Assembly: GCA_046566145.1 (NCBI GenBank)
Contig: JBKHXF010000027.1
Coordinates: 8,101-72,100 of the forward strand
Length of the DNA stretch: 64,000 nt
Direction of reading: 5' to 3'
Source: JBKHXF01 sp046566145
GTDB taxonomy: Bacteria > Actinomycetota > Nitriliruptoria > Nitriliruptorales > Nitriliruptoraceae
The translations under genes were made by a program, and so were the position numbers. Numbering within the stretch: the stretch's first letter is position 1; every line of letters starts with the position of its first letter. Of this stretch, positions 16,706 to 25,866 are shown piece by piece. The notes below the pieces were generated by a model. The model was not told where the DNA came from, did no database searches, and was given only the letters and a program-made list of their open reading frames with translations.

Positions 16706-17664
16706 GCGGGCACCCCCGTGGCGTCGGCCCCGTCGCGGGCGGCCTCGAGCGTGACCCCGGAGTCGCCGCCGGCGTCGGGCGTGACCATCGTCCCGACGCC
16801 CTCGTCGGTGAAGATCTCGATGAGCACGGCGTGCAGGACCCGGCCGTCGAGGATGTGGGCCTGGGGCACACCGGCAGCGAGCGCGTCGACGATGGAGCGG
16901 ACCTTCGGGCGCATCCCGGCGTGGAGCTGGTCGGCGGCGAGCATCTCCTCGAGGCGCCCGGAGGAGATCTCCGACAGCAGCGAGCCCTCGTCGCCGAAGT
17001 CGAGGTACAGGCCGGGCACGTCGGTGAGGTAGACGAGCTTCGACGCGCCGATGGCGGCGGCGATGGCGCCGGCGGCGAGGTCGGCGTTGACGTTGCGGTC
17101 GTGACCCGCGGCGTCGCGGCCGACGGTGGCGACGACCGGCAGCAGCCCGTCGTCGAGCAGGTCGTCGAGCAGCGTCGTGTCGATGCGCTCGACCTCCCCC
17201 ACGAACCCGAGGTCCTCGCCGGCCGGGCCGACCGCCGGGCGGCAGCGCAGCAGCCCGGCGTCGGTGCCGGCGACGCCGACCGCCGGCGCGCCGGCGGCCT
17301 GCACGAGCCCGACGAGCTCCGGGTTGACCTGGCCCAGCAGGCTCATCCGCACCACGTCCATCATCTCGGCGCTGGTGACGCGCAGCCCGCCGACGAACTC
17401 GCTGGTGACGCCGAGCTGGTCGGCGAGGCTCGAGATCTGCGGGCCGCCGCCGTGGACGATGACCGGGCGGAGGCCGACGAAGTGCAGCAGGGCCACGTCG
17501 GCGGCGAAGGAGCGCTTGAGCTCCTCGTCGACCATGGCGTTGCCGCCGTACTTGATGACGATGGTCTGCCCGTGGAAGCGCGTGATCCACGGCAGCGCCT
17601 CGCGCAGCACCGCGGCCTTGTCCTGGGCGGCGGCGGAGCGCGGGTCGTGCGGGGCGACGGCCAT
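16702..17664 (-). CDS. argB: Acetylglutamate kinase
   Basis: A 320-residue amino-acid kinase phosphorylating N-acetylglutamate, usually the arginine-feedback step. Motifs are IVIKYGGNAM (Lys38), VHGGGP (70-75), GLRVTSAEMMDVVRM and NVNADLAAGAIA. An N-terminal helix of about 25 residues precedes the core, as in arginine-sensitive enzymes. The ATG at 17664 starts the homologous region. It is 10 bp after the argJ stop. Confidence 0.96.
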   Translation of the reverse strand: MAVAPHDPRSAAAQDKAAVLREALPWITRFHGQTIVIKYGGNAMVDEELKRSFAADVALLHFVGLRPVIVHGGGPQISSLADQLGVTSEFVGGLRVTSAEMMDVVRMSLLGQVNPELVGLVQAAGAPAVGVAGTDAGLLRCRPAVGPAGEDLGFVGEVERIDTTLLDDLLDDGLLPVVATVGRDAAGHDRNVNADLAAGAIAAAIGASKLVYLTDVPGLYLDFGDEGSLLSEISSGRLEEMLAADQLHAGMRPKVRSIVDALAAGVPQAHILDGRVLHAVLIEIFTDEGVGTMVTPDAGGDSGVTLEAARDGADATGVPA

Positions 17665-17674
17665 GGGGCGGTCC

Positions 17675-18889
17675 TCAGGTGGTGTAGTAGGCGTTCTCGG
17701 CGACGTACTGGGGCGTGAGGTCGGCGGTGAGCAGGGTCGCCCGCCCGTCCCCCATGCCGAGGTCGACGTCGATGCTGACCTCGTCGCGTTGCATCGCGGC
17801 GCCGACCTGCCCGGCATCGAACGTCGTCGCGATCCCGAAGCGGCACACGGTCACGCCGGCGATGCGGACCTGCACGCGCGACGGGTCGAACAGCACGCCG
17901 GCGCTGCCCATCGCGGCGAGGATGCGGCCCCAGTTCGGGTCGGCCCCGTGCAGCGCGGCGCGGAAGAGCGTCGAGGAGCACACCGCGCGGGCGAGCCGCT
18001 CGGCGTCGGACTCGCTCGGCGCGCCGGCGACCGTGACGACGCCGACCCGGGAGGTGCCCTCGCCGTCCTCGACGATGGCGCGGGCGAGGTCGGCGCAGAC
18101 CGCCTCGAGCCCGACCTGGAAGGCCGCGAGCCCGGGCGGCGCGGTCGCCGCGCCGCCGGCGAGCACGGCCACGGTGTCGTTGGTCGACCCGCACGCGTCG
18201 ACCGAGATGCGGTTGAAGGTGCGTGCGACGGCCTGCTTGAGCATGGGGCGCAGCACGGCGCCGGTGAGCGGCGCGTCGGTGGTGATGACGGCGAGCATGG
18301 TGGCCATGGCGGGCTCGATCATCCCGGCGCCCTTGGCCATGCCGCCGATGGTGCAGCTGCCCTGCTCGTCACGGACCTCGTAGGCGACCTCCTTCACCAC
18401 CGTGTCGGTGGTGGTGATGGCGCCGGCGGCGCGACCGCCGCCGCCCGGGGAGAGGTCGTCGACGACCCTCGGCAGCCCGGCCGACAGCGTCGCCATGGGC
18501 ATCGGGACCCCGATGATCCCGGTCGACAGCACGAGCACCTCGGTGAGGTCGCACTCGAGCAGCCGCGAGAGCTGCCGGGCGGTCGCCGCAGCGTCGTCCA
18601 TGCCGCGGTCGCCGGTGCACGCGTTGGCGTTGCCGGCGTTGACCACCACGGCCCGTGCGCGCCCGTTCGCGGCGTGGCGCTCGGTGAGCACGCACGGGGC
18701 GGCCTTGACGAGGTTGGTCGTGGTGACCACGGCGGCGCCGGCGGTGTCCTCGGCGACGACGAGGGCGAGGTCGGGCTTGCCGGAGGGTTTGAGCCCCGCG
18801 GCCACGCCGCCGGCGCGGAACCCGCGGGCGGCGGTCACGCCGCCGGGGACCGGGGTGAGGGCGGAGCGGTCGGTCGGTCCGAAGCTCAC
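17675..18889 (-). CDS. argJ: Bifunctional glutamate N-acetyltransferase / amino-acid acetyltransferase
   Basis: A 404-residue ornithine acetyltransferase that recycles the acetyl group from N-acetylornithine to glutamate. The autoproteolysis site, with nucleophile Thr197 in PAMATMLAVI, would split the precursor into alpha and beta chains. Oxyanion-hole Thr-Gly (LSTGIIGV, 121-128) and GADPNWGRILAA support the assignment. No argA is needed when ArgJ is bifunctional, and none is visible. The GTG start overlaps the argC stop. Confidence 0.96.
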   Translation of the reverse strand: MSFGPTDRSALTPVPGGVTAARGFRAGGVAAGLKPSGKPDLALVVAEDTAGAAVVTTTNLVKAAPCVLTERHAANGRARAVVVNAGNANACTGDRGMDDAAATARQLSRLLECDLTEVLVLSTGIIGVPMPMATLSAGLPRVVDDLSPGGGGRAAGAITTTDTVVKEVAYEVRDEQGSCTIGGMAKGAGMIEPAMATMLAVITTDAPLTGAVLRPMLKQAVARTFNRISVDACGSTNDTVAVLAGGAATAPPGLAAFQVGLEAVCADLARAIVEDGEGTSRVGVVTVAGAPSESDAERLARAVCSSTLFRAALHGADPNWGRILAAMGSAGVLFDPSRVQVRIAGVTVCRFGIATTFDAGQVGAAMQRDEVSIDVDLGMGDGRATLLTADLTPQYVAENAYYTT

Positions 18890-19911
18890 GGGTACACCCC
18901 GATCGCGGACAGGCCGGCGGTCTCCTCGAGCCCGAGCAGCAGGTTCACGCTCTGCAGGGCCTGCCCGGCCGCGCCCTTGCCCAGGTTGTCGATGACCGAG
19001 GTGACCACGACGCGGCGGGTGCGCGGGTCGACGACGGCCGAGAGGTGGCAGGCGTTGGAGCCGACCACCTGCTTGACGCCCGGGAACGTGCCGGCGGGGA
19101 GGACGTGGACGAACGGTTCGGCGTCGTAGGCGTCGTGCAGGGCGCCGGCGACGTCCTCGGCGGTCGCGTCCTCGACGAGCGTCGCGTAGGACGTCGCGAG
19201 CAGGCCCCGGGCGATCGGCAGCAGGTGCGGCGTGAAGCTGATCGGTGCCGGCGCGGCCCCGCCGAGGCGGGCCAGGCCGGCCTCGATCTCGCCGGTGTGG
19301 CGGTGGGCCGGTGCCCCGTAGGGGGTGAGGTTGCCGTGGACGTGGGTGGCGTGGAGCGCGTCGGAGGCGCCGCGTCCGGCCCCGGAGGTGCCGGACTTCG
19401 CGTCGACGACGACGGTGGCCGGGTCGAGGAGGTGGACCAGCGGCAGCAGCCCGAGCAGCGTGGCGGTCGGGTAGCAGCCGGGGTTGGCGACGAGCGTGGC
19501 GCCGGCGACCTCGTCACGGGCGTGCTCGACGAGCCCGTAGACCGCCGGCGCGAGGTCGGGCCGCGGGTGGGGCTCGCCGTACCACGTGGCGAAGGCGTCG
19601 GCGTCGAGCCGGAACGCGGCCGAGAGGTCGACGACCTTCACGCCGGCGTCGGCCAGGGTCGCGCCGAGCTCGAGCGCCGGCCCGTGCGGGGTGGCGAGCA
19701 CGACCGCGTCGAGGCCGACGAGCGCGTCGAGCTCGACCGCGTCGAAGGTGCGCGTGCCCGGCAGGTTGGGGAACAGCGAGGCGACGGGCTCCCCCGCCTG
19801 CGAGTGGGCCGCGACCACCGCGACCTCGAGGTGCGGGTGGCCGAGCGCGAGGCGCAGCAGCTCGGCGCCGCCGTAGCCCGACGCGCCGACGATCCCGATC
19901 CGGGTGCCCAC
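18886..19911 (-). CDS. argC: N-acetyl-gamma-glutamyl-phosphate reductase
   Basis: A 341-residue NADPH-dependent reductase and first gene of the arg operon. The Rossmann start IGIVGASGYGGAELLRL is at 5-21 and the catalytic Cys146 lies in VANPGCYPTA. The GTG at 19911 is preceded by GGAGGAACC, an ideal ribosome binding site, and is preferred over an in-frame GTG seven codons upstream. Regulation is probably by ArgR through the TGCAT half-sites about 65-80 bp upstream. Confidence 0.96.
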   Translation of the reverse strand: MGTRIGIVGASGYGGAELLRLALGHPHLEVAVVAAHSQAGEPVASLFPNLPGTRTFDAVELDALVGLDAVVLATPHGPALELGATLADAGVKVVDLSAAFRLDADAFATWYGEPHPRPDLAPAVYGLVEHARDEVAGATLVANPGCYPTATLLGLLPLVHLLDPATVVVDAKSGTSGAGRGASDALHATHVHGNLTPYGAPAHRHTGEIEAGLARLGGAAPAPISFTPHLLPIARGLLATSYATLVEDATAEDVAGALHDAYDAEPFVHVLPAGTFPGVKQVVGSNACHLSAVVDPRTRRVVVTSVIDNLGKGAAGQALQSVNLLLGLEETAGLSAIGVYP

Positions 19912-19959
19912 GGTTCCTCCGCTGCCTCGCACGCCCGCACCGCACGTCGGTCGGCGTGG

Positions 19960-20003
19960 ATGAAGAGCGTATCATTATGCACCGTGTATGCAAACACGAC
20001 GCA
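19960..20003 (-). promoter_or_regulatory. Candidate arg operon promoter with ARG-box-like TGCAT half-sites
   Basis: On the minus strand the sequence TTGCATACACGGTGCATAATG (19973-19993) contains two TGCAT half-sites, resembling actinobacterial ARG boxes bound by ArgR. It also reads as a possible -35 TTGCAT with a -10-like TACGCT 16 bases downstream, so a repressor there would cover the promoter. This is an AT-rich island in a very GC-rich region. It lies upstream of argC and of the arfB stop. The consensus match is by eye and the promoter hexamers are weak. Confidence 0.5.
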
Positions 20004-20035
20004 GGTCGACGACGCTAGCGGCGGCGCGGGGCGGG

Positions 20036-20464
20036 TCAGGGGACCTCGGGCGGCCTGCGCAGGCGCTTGACCTCGCCGCGCTGCCGCTTCGCCTCGAGAC
20101 GCTTGCGCTTCTGCGTCCGCGACGGCCCCTGCCGGGTGACCCGGCGCTTGGGCGGCACGATCGCCTCGCCCACCAGCGACCGGAAGCGCGCGAGCGCGGC
20201 CTGCCGGTTCTGGTGCTGCGAGCGCTCCTCGGTGGCCTGGATGACGAGCACGCCGTCCTTGGTGATGCGGTTGCCGAGCCGCTCGCGCACGAGCGCCTTC
20301 TGCCAGCCGGCCAGCGCCTCGGTGGCCTCGACGTCCCAGCGCAGCTCGACCTTCGAGTCGGTCGTGTTCACGCTCTGGCCGCCGGGGCCGCCGGCGCGGG
20401 CCACGCGGAACTCGAGCTCGTGCTCGGGCACGCGCACGCGGTTGGAGAGTCGGACGTCGGCCAT
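20036..20464 (-). CDS. arfB: Alternative ribosome-rescue factor, peptidyl-tRNA hydrolase ArfB/YaeJ type
   Basis: A 142-residue release-factor-like hydrolase that frees stalled ribosomes. The N-terminal RF domain has the catalytic GGQ in GGPGGQSVNTTDSKVELRW. The C-terminal tail is very basic (RQGPSRTQKRKRLEAKRQRGEVKR), as expected for insertion into the mRNA channel. The ATG at 20464 is preferred over an upstream GTG because MADVRLSNRV is the usual family N-terminus. Confidence 0.92.
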   Translation of the reverse strand: MADVRLSNRVRVPEHELEFRVARAGGPGGQSVNTTDSKVELRWDVEATEALAGWQKALVRERLGNRITKDGVLVIQATEERSQHQNRQAALARFRSLVGEAIVPPKRRVTRQGPSRTQKRKRLEAKRQRGEVKRLRRPPEVP

Positions 20465-20503
20465 GCCCGCACCGTACGGGCCGGCCGGGTGCCCGCGCAC
20501 GCC

Positions 20504-20536
20504 GACGGGGGACGACCGTTGCGGTCCTCCCCCGTC
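20504..20536 (-). terminator. Hairpin terminator between the LVIVD-protein gene and arfB
   Basis: GACGGGGGACGACC and GGTCCTCCCCCGTC form a 14-bp stem with a single mismatch around a 5-base loop. It lies 25 bp after the stop of the minus-strand LVIVD-repeat gene and before the arfB start. No strong T-run follows, which is common in high-GC actinobacteria. Confidence 0.65.
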
Positions 20537-20561
20537 GAGGTGGTGCGGTGGTGCCCCGGCC

Positions 20562-22133
20562 TCAGCGCTCGGTGGAGCCGAGCAGGCAGAACGGGCGGTA
20601 GTCCGTCAGGTCCGCCGGACCGGCCAGGCGGGCGCGCTGCAGCGCCGCCTCCGGCGACAGCCACACGTCGCGACCGGTGCCGACGGACGCCCCGAGGAGC
20701 GCCGACTCGCCGACCGCCGGCAGGTCGAGGGTCACCTCGTAGCCGTCGAAGCCGCGGTTGAGGTCGTTGCCGTACATGGCGAAGGTGCCGTCGCGGGTCA
20801 CCGACGGGGCCTTCACGGCCCAGGTGTTCGAGTCGGTGAAGTGGGCGTACGCGACCTCCTCCATGCCGACGCCGTTGGCGCCGAGCGCGACGCCGACGAG
20901 GCCGGAGAGGTCGACGACGCTGACGCCCTGCGTGTAGAACGCGATCGTCATCAGCTGCTCCTCCTCGTGCAGCTGGAAGACGTGCGCCGTGCAGGAGCCC
21001 AGCTCGAGGGGGTTGACGACGTCGTTCGGCTCGGTCGAGGTGACGTCGTCGATGTTCCAGTACCCGACCTTGACCGGGAGGGTCTCGTCGGTGATGTCCC
21101 AGACGTGGACGCCACCCGACGGGCAGGTCTGCTCGGCGCCGGCGGCGCCGGCGAACTCGTCCTCGACGATGAGGAAGTCACGCTCACCGAGGATCGGGTC
21201 GTCGATCGTGATCGGGTTGGCCTGGTGCTCGACGTTGATCGCCGGGTCCACGAAGCTCGTCACGATCCTCGGCGCGGCCGGCTTCGACGTGTCGATGATC
21301 ACCGTCTGCGACAGGGCGGCCGAGTAGGCGCGGGTGCCGTCGGCGTTGAAGGTGATGTCGTGCGAGTCGGTCCCGAGGCCCGGGCGCGGGGGCAGGGGCA
21401 GGGTCGTCACGGCCTTCGGCTTGGCGAGGTCGGTGATGTCGGTGACCTCGATCGCCGCCGCGCGGGCGTTGGTGATCAGCTCGGAGTTCGAGTTGTAGAG
21501 GTACTTCCCGCTCGGGTGCACGGTCATGTTGTGCGAGCCCTTGTCGAAGGGCGCGAAGCTCAGCGTGACCGGCGCCGTCGGGTCGGTGATCTCGAAGATG
21601 TAGGTCCCGAAGCGGCGCTGCTGGTTCACCGCCGTGATGCAGGCGTCGCCGTTGCGCAGGCCGATGCTCGAGAGCGAGTCCTGGGTCGTGGTCGCGAACG
21701 TGCGGCCCGGGAGGTCGTCGCGGGTGAAGATCTGGATGTCGCCCTGGTACAGCCCGCACTCGTAGATCGACGCGCGGGCCTCCTCCCCGGGGACGGTCAC
21801 GTCGATGATGTGCACGCCGTTGTCGTAGGAGCCGGCGACCGCGTAGGTGCGCTGCAGCCCGTCGGTGTCCGGGTCGGCATCGACGTCGGGCGACGCGTGG
21901 CCGTACCCGACCACCTTCTCCGGCGCGACGGTGAGGGTGACGAACTCGAGGTCCGTGCCCCCGTTCGCCGGGCTCGACTGCTGCCGCTGCGGGTACTCGA
22001 TCTGGCCGAGGTGCTCGATGTTGGCGCTGTCGGCGAAGGCGTCGACGCTGGCGTCTGTGGCGGGCGCGAAGCCGAGCGTGCCTGCGCCGAGGGCGACGGC
22101 CGCCACGAGGGCGCCGGTGCGGGTGAGCCGCAT
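20562..22133 (-). CDS. Secreted LVIVD-repeat beta-propeller protein
   Basis: A 523-residue exported protein with a cleavable signal peptide (basic MRLTRTG, hydrophobic AALVAAVALGAGTLG-like stretch, cleavage near ATDA). Repeated segments such as GVHIIDVT, YIFEITDPTAPV, AIEVTDITDLAKP, VIIDTSKPAAP, VHVWDITDETLPV and VSVVDLSG fit LVIVD/WD-like blades of a surface propeller. No catalytic motif is recognised; such proteins are often annotated only as hypothetical. Asp/Asn-rich loops suggest calcium binding. It is a single gene followed by a strong hairpin. Confidence 0.82.
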   Translation of the reverse strand: MRLTRTGALVAAVALGAGTLGFAPATDASVDAFADSANIEHLGQIEYPQRQQSSPANGGTDLEFVTLTVAPEKVVGYGHASPDVDADPDTDGLQRTYAVAGSYDNGVHIIDVTVPGEEARASIYECGLYQGDIQIFTRDDLPGRTFATTTQDSLSSIGLRNGDACITAVNQQRRFGTYIFEITDPTAPVTLSFAPFDKGSHNMTVHPSGKYLYNSNSELITNARAAAIEVTDITDLAKPKAVTTLPLPPRPGLGTDSHDITFNADGTRAYSAALSQTVIIDTSKPAAPRIVTSFVDPAINVEHQANPITIDDPILGERDFLIVEDEFAGAAGAEQTCPSGGVHVWDITDETLPVKVGYWNIDDVTSTEPNDVVNPLELGSCTAHVFQLHEEEQLMTIAFYTQGVSVVDLSGLVGVALGANGVGMEEVAYAHFTDSNTWAVKAPSVTRDGTFAMYGNDLNRGFDGYEVTLDLPAVGESALLGASVGTGRDVWLSPEAALQRARLAGPADLTDYRPFCLLGSTER

Positions 22134-22209
22134 GTGGTGTGCTCCGGGGGGATCGGGAGTCGGGAGGGGTCCGTGCAGGGGTTCGCCGGACGGCCCCCCG
22201 ACACCTCCC

Positions 22210-24720
22210 TCACCGACGCAGGGTCGCCCCCACCGCGCGCGCCTCGTCCTCGATGCGCTGCAGGACCTCCTGCGCGTCCGCGTCGGTGAGCTGCCGGCCC
22301 GGGTCCTGCAGCCGCAGCGCGATCGCGACCGACCGGCGGCCCTCCCCGACCTGCTCGCCGCGGTAGACGTCGAAGACCCGCAACCCGTCGAGCAGGTCGC
22401 CCGCGCCGGCGGCCACCGCGCCGGCGAGGACGTCGTACGACACGTCGTCGTCCGCGACCAGCGCGACGTCGATGGACATCGCCGGGTGCGTGGTGAGCGT
22501 GCGTGCCCGCGTCAGCGGCAGGCCGGCCGCCGTCGGGGCGAGCAGCGGGTCGAGCAGCAGCTCGGCCACCACGACCGGCTCGGGCAGGTCCCGCTCCTCG
22601 GCCTCGGCGGGGTGCAGCTGGCCGACGAAGCCGACCTCGACCCCGCGCAGCTCGAGCACCGCCGAGCGGCCGGGGTGGAAGCCCTCGCGCTCGACCGGGC
22701 GGCGGACCAGCCGGGCCGTGTCGTCGTCCGCCGGCGCGAGCAGGGCCGCGACGTCGTCGAGCACGGCCAGCAGGTCGTAGACCGACCACGCGTCGTCACC
22801 GTCGAGCCAGTCGGCGCCGAGCCGCAGGCCCTGCGCGACGAGGCCGAGCACGCGCGGCTGCGTGGGCAGCCGCTCGCCCGTCGGGGTCGTCCACTCCCAG
22901 CCCGGCGCGCCGTCGAGCGCCGCCTCGACCGGGTCGCCGGCGGGCCGGAAGACCCGGGCGACCTCGAACAGGGCGGCCCCCGGCCGGCCCTGCCCGACGT
23001 TGCGCCGGACCGCGGTGAGCAGCCCCTCGACGAGGGACGGCGCCATCGCGGCCGCGTTCGCCGCCAGCGGGTTCTCCAGCAACACGCGGCCGTCCGACGG
23101 CCACGTGCCGACCAGCGCCCGCTCCCCCACGAACGGGCGCGTCATGGTCTCGTGCAGACCGCCGGCGCGGGCGAGCGCGCGGACCTCCCGCAGCGCCCGC
23201 TGCACCGGGGTGAGCCCCCCGCGCTGCTGGACCACCGGCAGGGTCGCCGGGATGGCGGCGTAGCCGTGGAGCCGCGCGACCTCCTCGACCAGGTCGATCG
23301 GCCGGCCGAGGTCGCCGCGCCACGTGGGCGGGACGACGTCGAGCATGCCGGCGCCGTCGGAACCGCCGTCGCGCAGCGGGGTCACGGTGCAGCCGAGCCG
23401 CTCGAGCAGCGCCGCCTGCGCGGGCCCGTCGAGGTCGTCGAGCCCGAGCAGGCGCGCCGCGCCGGCCGGGTCGTGCAGGATCGAGGCGTGCGGCGCGAGC
23501 GCCGGCACCGGGTCGGGGTGGTCGGTGACGCCGACGCCGCCGGCGGTCCCGCCGCCGAGCTCGACGAGCAGCTGCGCGGCGCGGGCGACCGCACGGTCCG
23601 CGCCGGCGGGGTCGACCCGCCGCTCGAACCGCAGGGACGCCTCGGACACGAGCCCCAGCCGGCGCGACGTCGCGCGGATCGCGGTCGGGTCCCAGACGGC
23701 GCCCTCCAGCAGCACCCGGGTGGTGTCGACGCCGACCTCCGTCGAGGCGCCACCCATCACGCCGGCGAGCGACACGGGCCCGTCGGCGTCGTCGATGACG
23801 AGGTCCCCCGGCTCCAGGGTCCGCTCGACGTCGTCGAGGGTCGTGAAGCGCTCGCCGCCGGCGGCGGTGCGCACGTGCAGCGACGGACCGGCGAGCCGGT
23901 CGAGGTCGAACGCGTGCAACGGCTGCCCGAGCTCGAGCATCACGTAGTTGGTGACGTCCACGACGAGCGAGATGGACCGCACCCCGCACTGGGCCAGGCG
24001 CTGGCGGAGCCACCACGGCGACGGCCCGTTCGTGACGCCCTCCACCACGCGCGTCACGAACCGGCTGCACCCCGCGTCCGGGGCGATGGTCGTCGGGACC
24101 GGGTCGGTCGGCGCCGGCAGCGCGGGCACCTCGGGGACGCGCAGCTCGCGGCCGAGGATCGCGGCGACCTCGCGGGCGACGCCGAGCAGCGAGTGGTGGT
24201 CGCCGCGGTCGGCGAGGACCGCCACCTCGATGACCGGCTCGCCGACCGGGAGGACCTCGGTGAGGTCGACGCCGAGCGGGGTGTCCGCGGGCAGCACCAT
24301 GATGCCGCTGTGGTCGTCGCCGAGCCCGAGCTCCCGGGCCGAGCACAGCATCCCGTTGGAGACCACGCCCCGCAGCTCCCGGGCCGCCAGCACGAACGGC
24401 TCGCCGCCGGGCTCCTGGGGCGGGATCGACGCGCCGACCTCGGCGTGCGCGACCACGTCACCGACGTCGAAGTTGGCCGCGCCGCACACCAGGCCGACCT
24501 CGTCGGTCCCGTCGGTCACGGTGACGGTGCGCAGCTTGTCGGCGTCGGGGTGCGGACCCCACTCGACGACCCGCTTGACCCGCACGCCGCGCGTGCCGGC
24601 GCCGGGGTGGTGGACCTCCTCGACCTCGAGGCCGTTGAGGCTCATCAGGTCGACGAGCTCGTCGACCGAGAGGTCGTCGAGGTCGACGAACGAGCGCAGC
24701 CAGGACAGCGGGAGCTTCAT
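22210..24720 (-). CDS. pheT: Phenylalanyl-tRNA synthetase beta subunit
   Basis: An 836-residue beta chain of the alpha2-beta2 synthetase. The N-terminal tRNA-binding EMAP-like domain (about 40-150, VKRVVEWGPHPDADKLRTVTV), the B3/B4 editing domain, the B5 DNA-binding-like domain, the catalytic-like core, and the C-terminal anticodon-binding FDX-ACB domain (THPAMSIDVALV to the end) occur in the expected order. The ATG overlaps the pheS stop by one base (TGATG), ensuring equimolar synthesis. Confidence 0.97.
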   Translation of the reverse strand: MKLPLSWLRSFVDLDDLSVDELVDLMSLNGLEVEEVHHPGAGTRGVRVKRVVEWGPHPDADKLRTVTVTDGTDEVGLVCGAANFDVGDVVAHAEVGASIPPQEPGGEPFVLAARELRGVVSNGMLCSARELGLGDDHSGIMVLPADTPLGVDLTEVLPVGEPVIEVAVLADRGDHHSLLGVAREVAAILGRELRVPEVPALPAPTDPVPTTIAPDAGCSRFVTRVVEGVTNGPSPWWLRQRLAQCGVRSISLVVDVTNYVMLELGQPLHAFDLDRLAGPSLHVRTAAGGERFTTLDDVERTLEPGDLVIDDADGPVSLAGVMGGASTEVGVDTTRVLLEGAVWDPTAIRATSRRLGLVSEASLRFERRVDPAGADRAVARAAQLLVELGGGTAGGVGVTDHPDPVPALAPHASILHDPAGAARLLGLDDLDGPAQAALLERLGCTVTPLRDGGSDGAGMLDVVPPTWRGDLGRPIDLVEEVARLHGYAAIPATLPVVQQRGGLTPVQRALREVRALARAGGLHETMTRPFVGERALVGTWPSDGRVLLENPLAANAAAMAPSLVEGLLTAVRRNVGQGRPGAALFEVARVFRPAGDPVEAALDGAPGWEWTTPTGERLPTQPRVLGLVAQGLRLGADWLDGDDAWSVYDLLAVLDDVAALLAPADDDTARLVRRPVEREGFHPGRSAVLELRGVEVGFVGQLHPAEAEERDLPEPVVVAELLLDPLLAPTAAGLPLTRARTLTTHPAMSIDVALVADDDVSYDVLAGAVAAGAGDLLDGLRVFDVYRGEQVGEGRRSVAIALRLQDPGRQLTDADAQEVLQRIEDEARAVGATLRR

Positions 24721-25757
24721 CAGAACCTCTCGAGGAAGCGGACGTCGCCGTCGGTGAAGTCGCGGATGTCGGCGACGGCGTGGCGCAGCATCGCGACGCG
24801 CTCGACGCCGACCCCGAAGGCGAAGCCGGCGTACCGCGAGGCGTCGATGCCGCAGGCGGTCAGCACGGCCGGGTCGACCATCCCGGCGCCGAGGATCTCG
24901 ATCCAGCCCGTGCCGGAGCAGACGCGGCACGGGCCGCCGTCGCCGGCGCAGAACCCGCACGACACGTCCGCCTCGGCCGACGGCTCGGTGAACGGGAACA
25001 TCGACGGGCGCAGCCGGACCTCCCGGTCCGGGCCGAACATGGCCCGCGAGAAGGCGAGCAGCGTCCCGCGCAGGTCGGCCATCGTGACGCCCTCGGCGAC
25101 CAGCAGGCCCTCGACCTGGTGGAAGACCGGCGAGTGCGTCGCGTCGTAGGTGTCGGCGCGGAAGACCCGCCCCGGCGCCACCACGGCGATGGGCGGTGCC
25201 TGCGTCGTCATGGTGCGGGCCTGCACCGGCGAGGTGTGGGTCCGCAGGACCACGTCGGCGTCGCGGTCGACGTAGATGGTGTCCATCTCCTGCCGCGCCG
25301 GGTGGTCGGCCGGGATGTTCATCAGGTCGAAGTTGTACGCCGCGGACTCCGCCTCGGGCCCCTCGGCCACCCGGTAGCCGAGCCCCACGAACACGTCGAC
25401 GATCTCGTCGAGCACCTGCTGCAGCAGGTGCGGTCGGCCGGTGCGCAGCCGGCGCGGCGGCAGGGTCAGGTCGAGGCGCTCCGACTCGAGGCGGGCGCGC
25501 AGCGCCGCCTCGCCGAGCTCCTCCTGCCGCGCCTCGAGCGCCCCCTCGACGGTCCGCTTGAAGGCGTTGAGGGTCTGGCCGAGCTCCCGACGTCCCGCGT
25601 CGTCGAGGTCGCGCATGGCCTGCTGCGCCGACGCGAGCGCCGAGCGCTTCCCGAGGTGGGCCACCCGGGCCTCCTCGAGCGCGTCGAGGGAGTCCGCCGC
25701 GGCGATCGCGGCGAGGGCGGCGTCCTGCGCGGGTGACAGGTCGGGGACGTCGGGCAC
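24720..25757 (-). CDS. pheS: Phenylalanyl-tRNA synthetase alpha subunit
   Basis: A 345-residue catalytic subunit. The N-terminal coiled-coil arm (residues 1-90) is followed by the class II core. Motif 2 lies around VFRADTYDATHSPVFHQVEGLLV and motif 3 around GFAFGVGVERVAMLRHAV. Between them, CGFCAGDGGPCRVC is a Cys-rich insertion that could bind zinc; it is known in some bacterial PheS proteins. Together with pheT it charges tRNA-Phe. Confidence 0.97.
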   Translation of the reverse strand: MPDVPDLSPAQDAALAAIAAADSLDALEEARVAHLGKRSALASAQQAMRDLDDAGRRELGQTLNAFKRTVEGALEARQEELGEAALRARLESERLDLTLPPRRLRTGRPHLLQQVLDEIVDVFVGLGYRVAEGPEAESAAYNFDLMNIPADHPARQEMDTIYVDRDADVVLRTHTSPVQARTMTTQAPPIAVVAPGRVFRADTYDATHSPVFHQVEGLLVAEGVTMADLRGTLLAFSRAMFGPDREVRLRPSMFPFTEPSAEADVSCGFCAGDGGPCRVCSGTGWIEILGAGMVDPAVLTACGIDASRYAGFAFGVGVERVAMLRHAVADIRDFTDGDVRFLERF

Positions 25758-25820
25758 GGCGGCCTCACGTGGTCCGGGGGCGTGCGGCAGGCGGCGAGGG
25801 TAGTGCCCACCCGCACCCGC

Positions 25821-25866
25821 TCAGACCTGCGGCGCCTCGCCGGTCAGACCTGCGGCGTCTCGCCGA
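25821..25866 (-). repeat. 23-bp tandem duplication covering the last codons and stop of the histidine kinase gene
   Basis: Copies at 25821-25843 and 25844-25866 differ at two positions. Each contains codons for P-Q-V followed by TGA on the minus strand. The repeat length is not a multiple of three, so the downstream copy is out of frame with the gene. It looks like a recent tandem duplication of the gene end. Confidence 0.9.

Noticed and set aside
24720..25757. Cys-rich CxxC...CxxC insertion in PheS
   Set aside because: Similar zinc-finger-like insertions are known in several bacterial PheS lineages.
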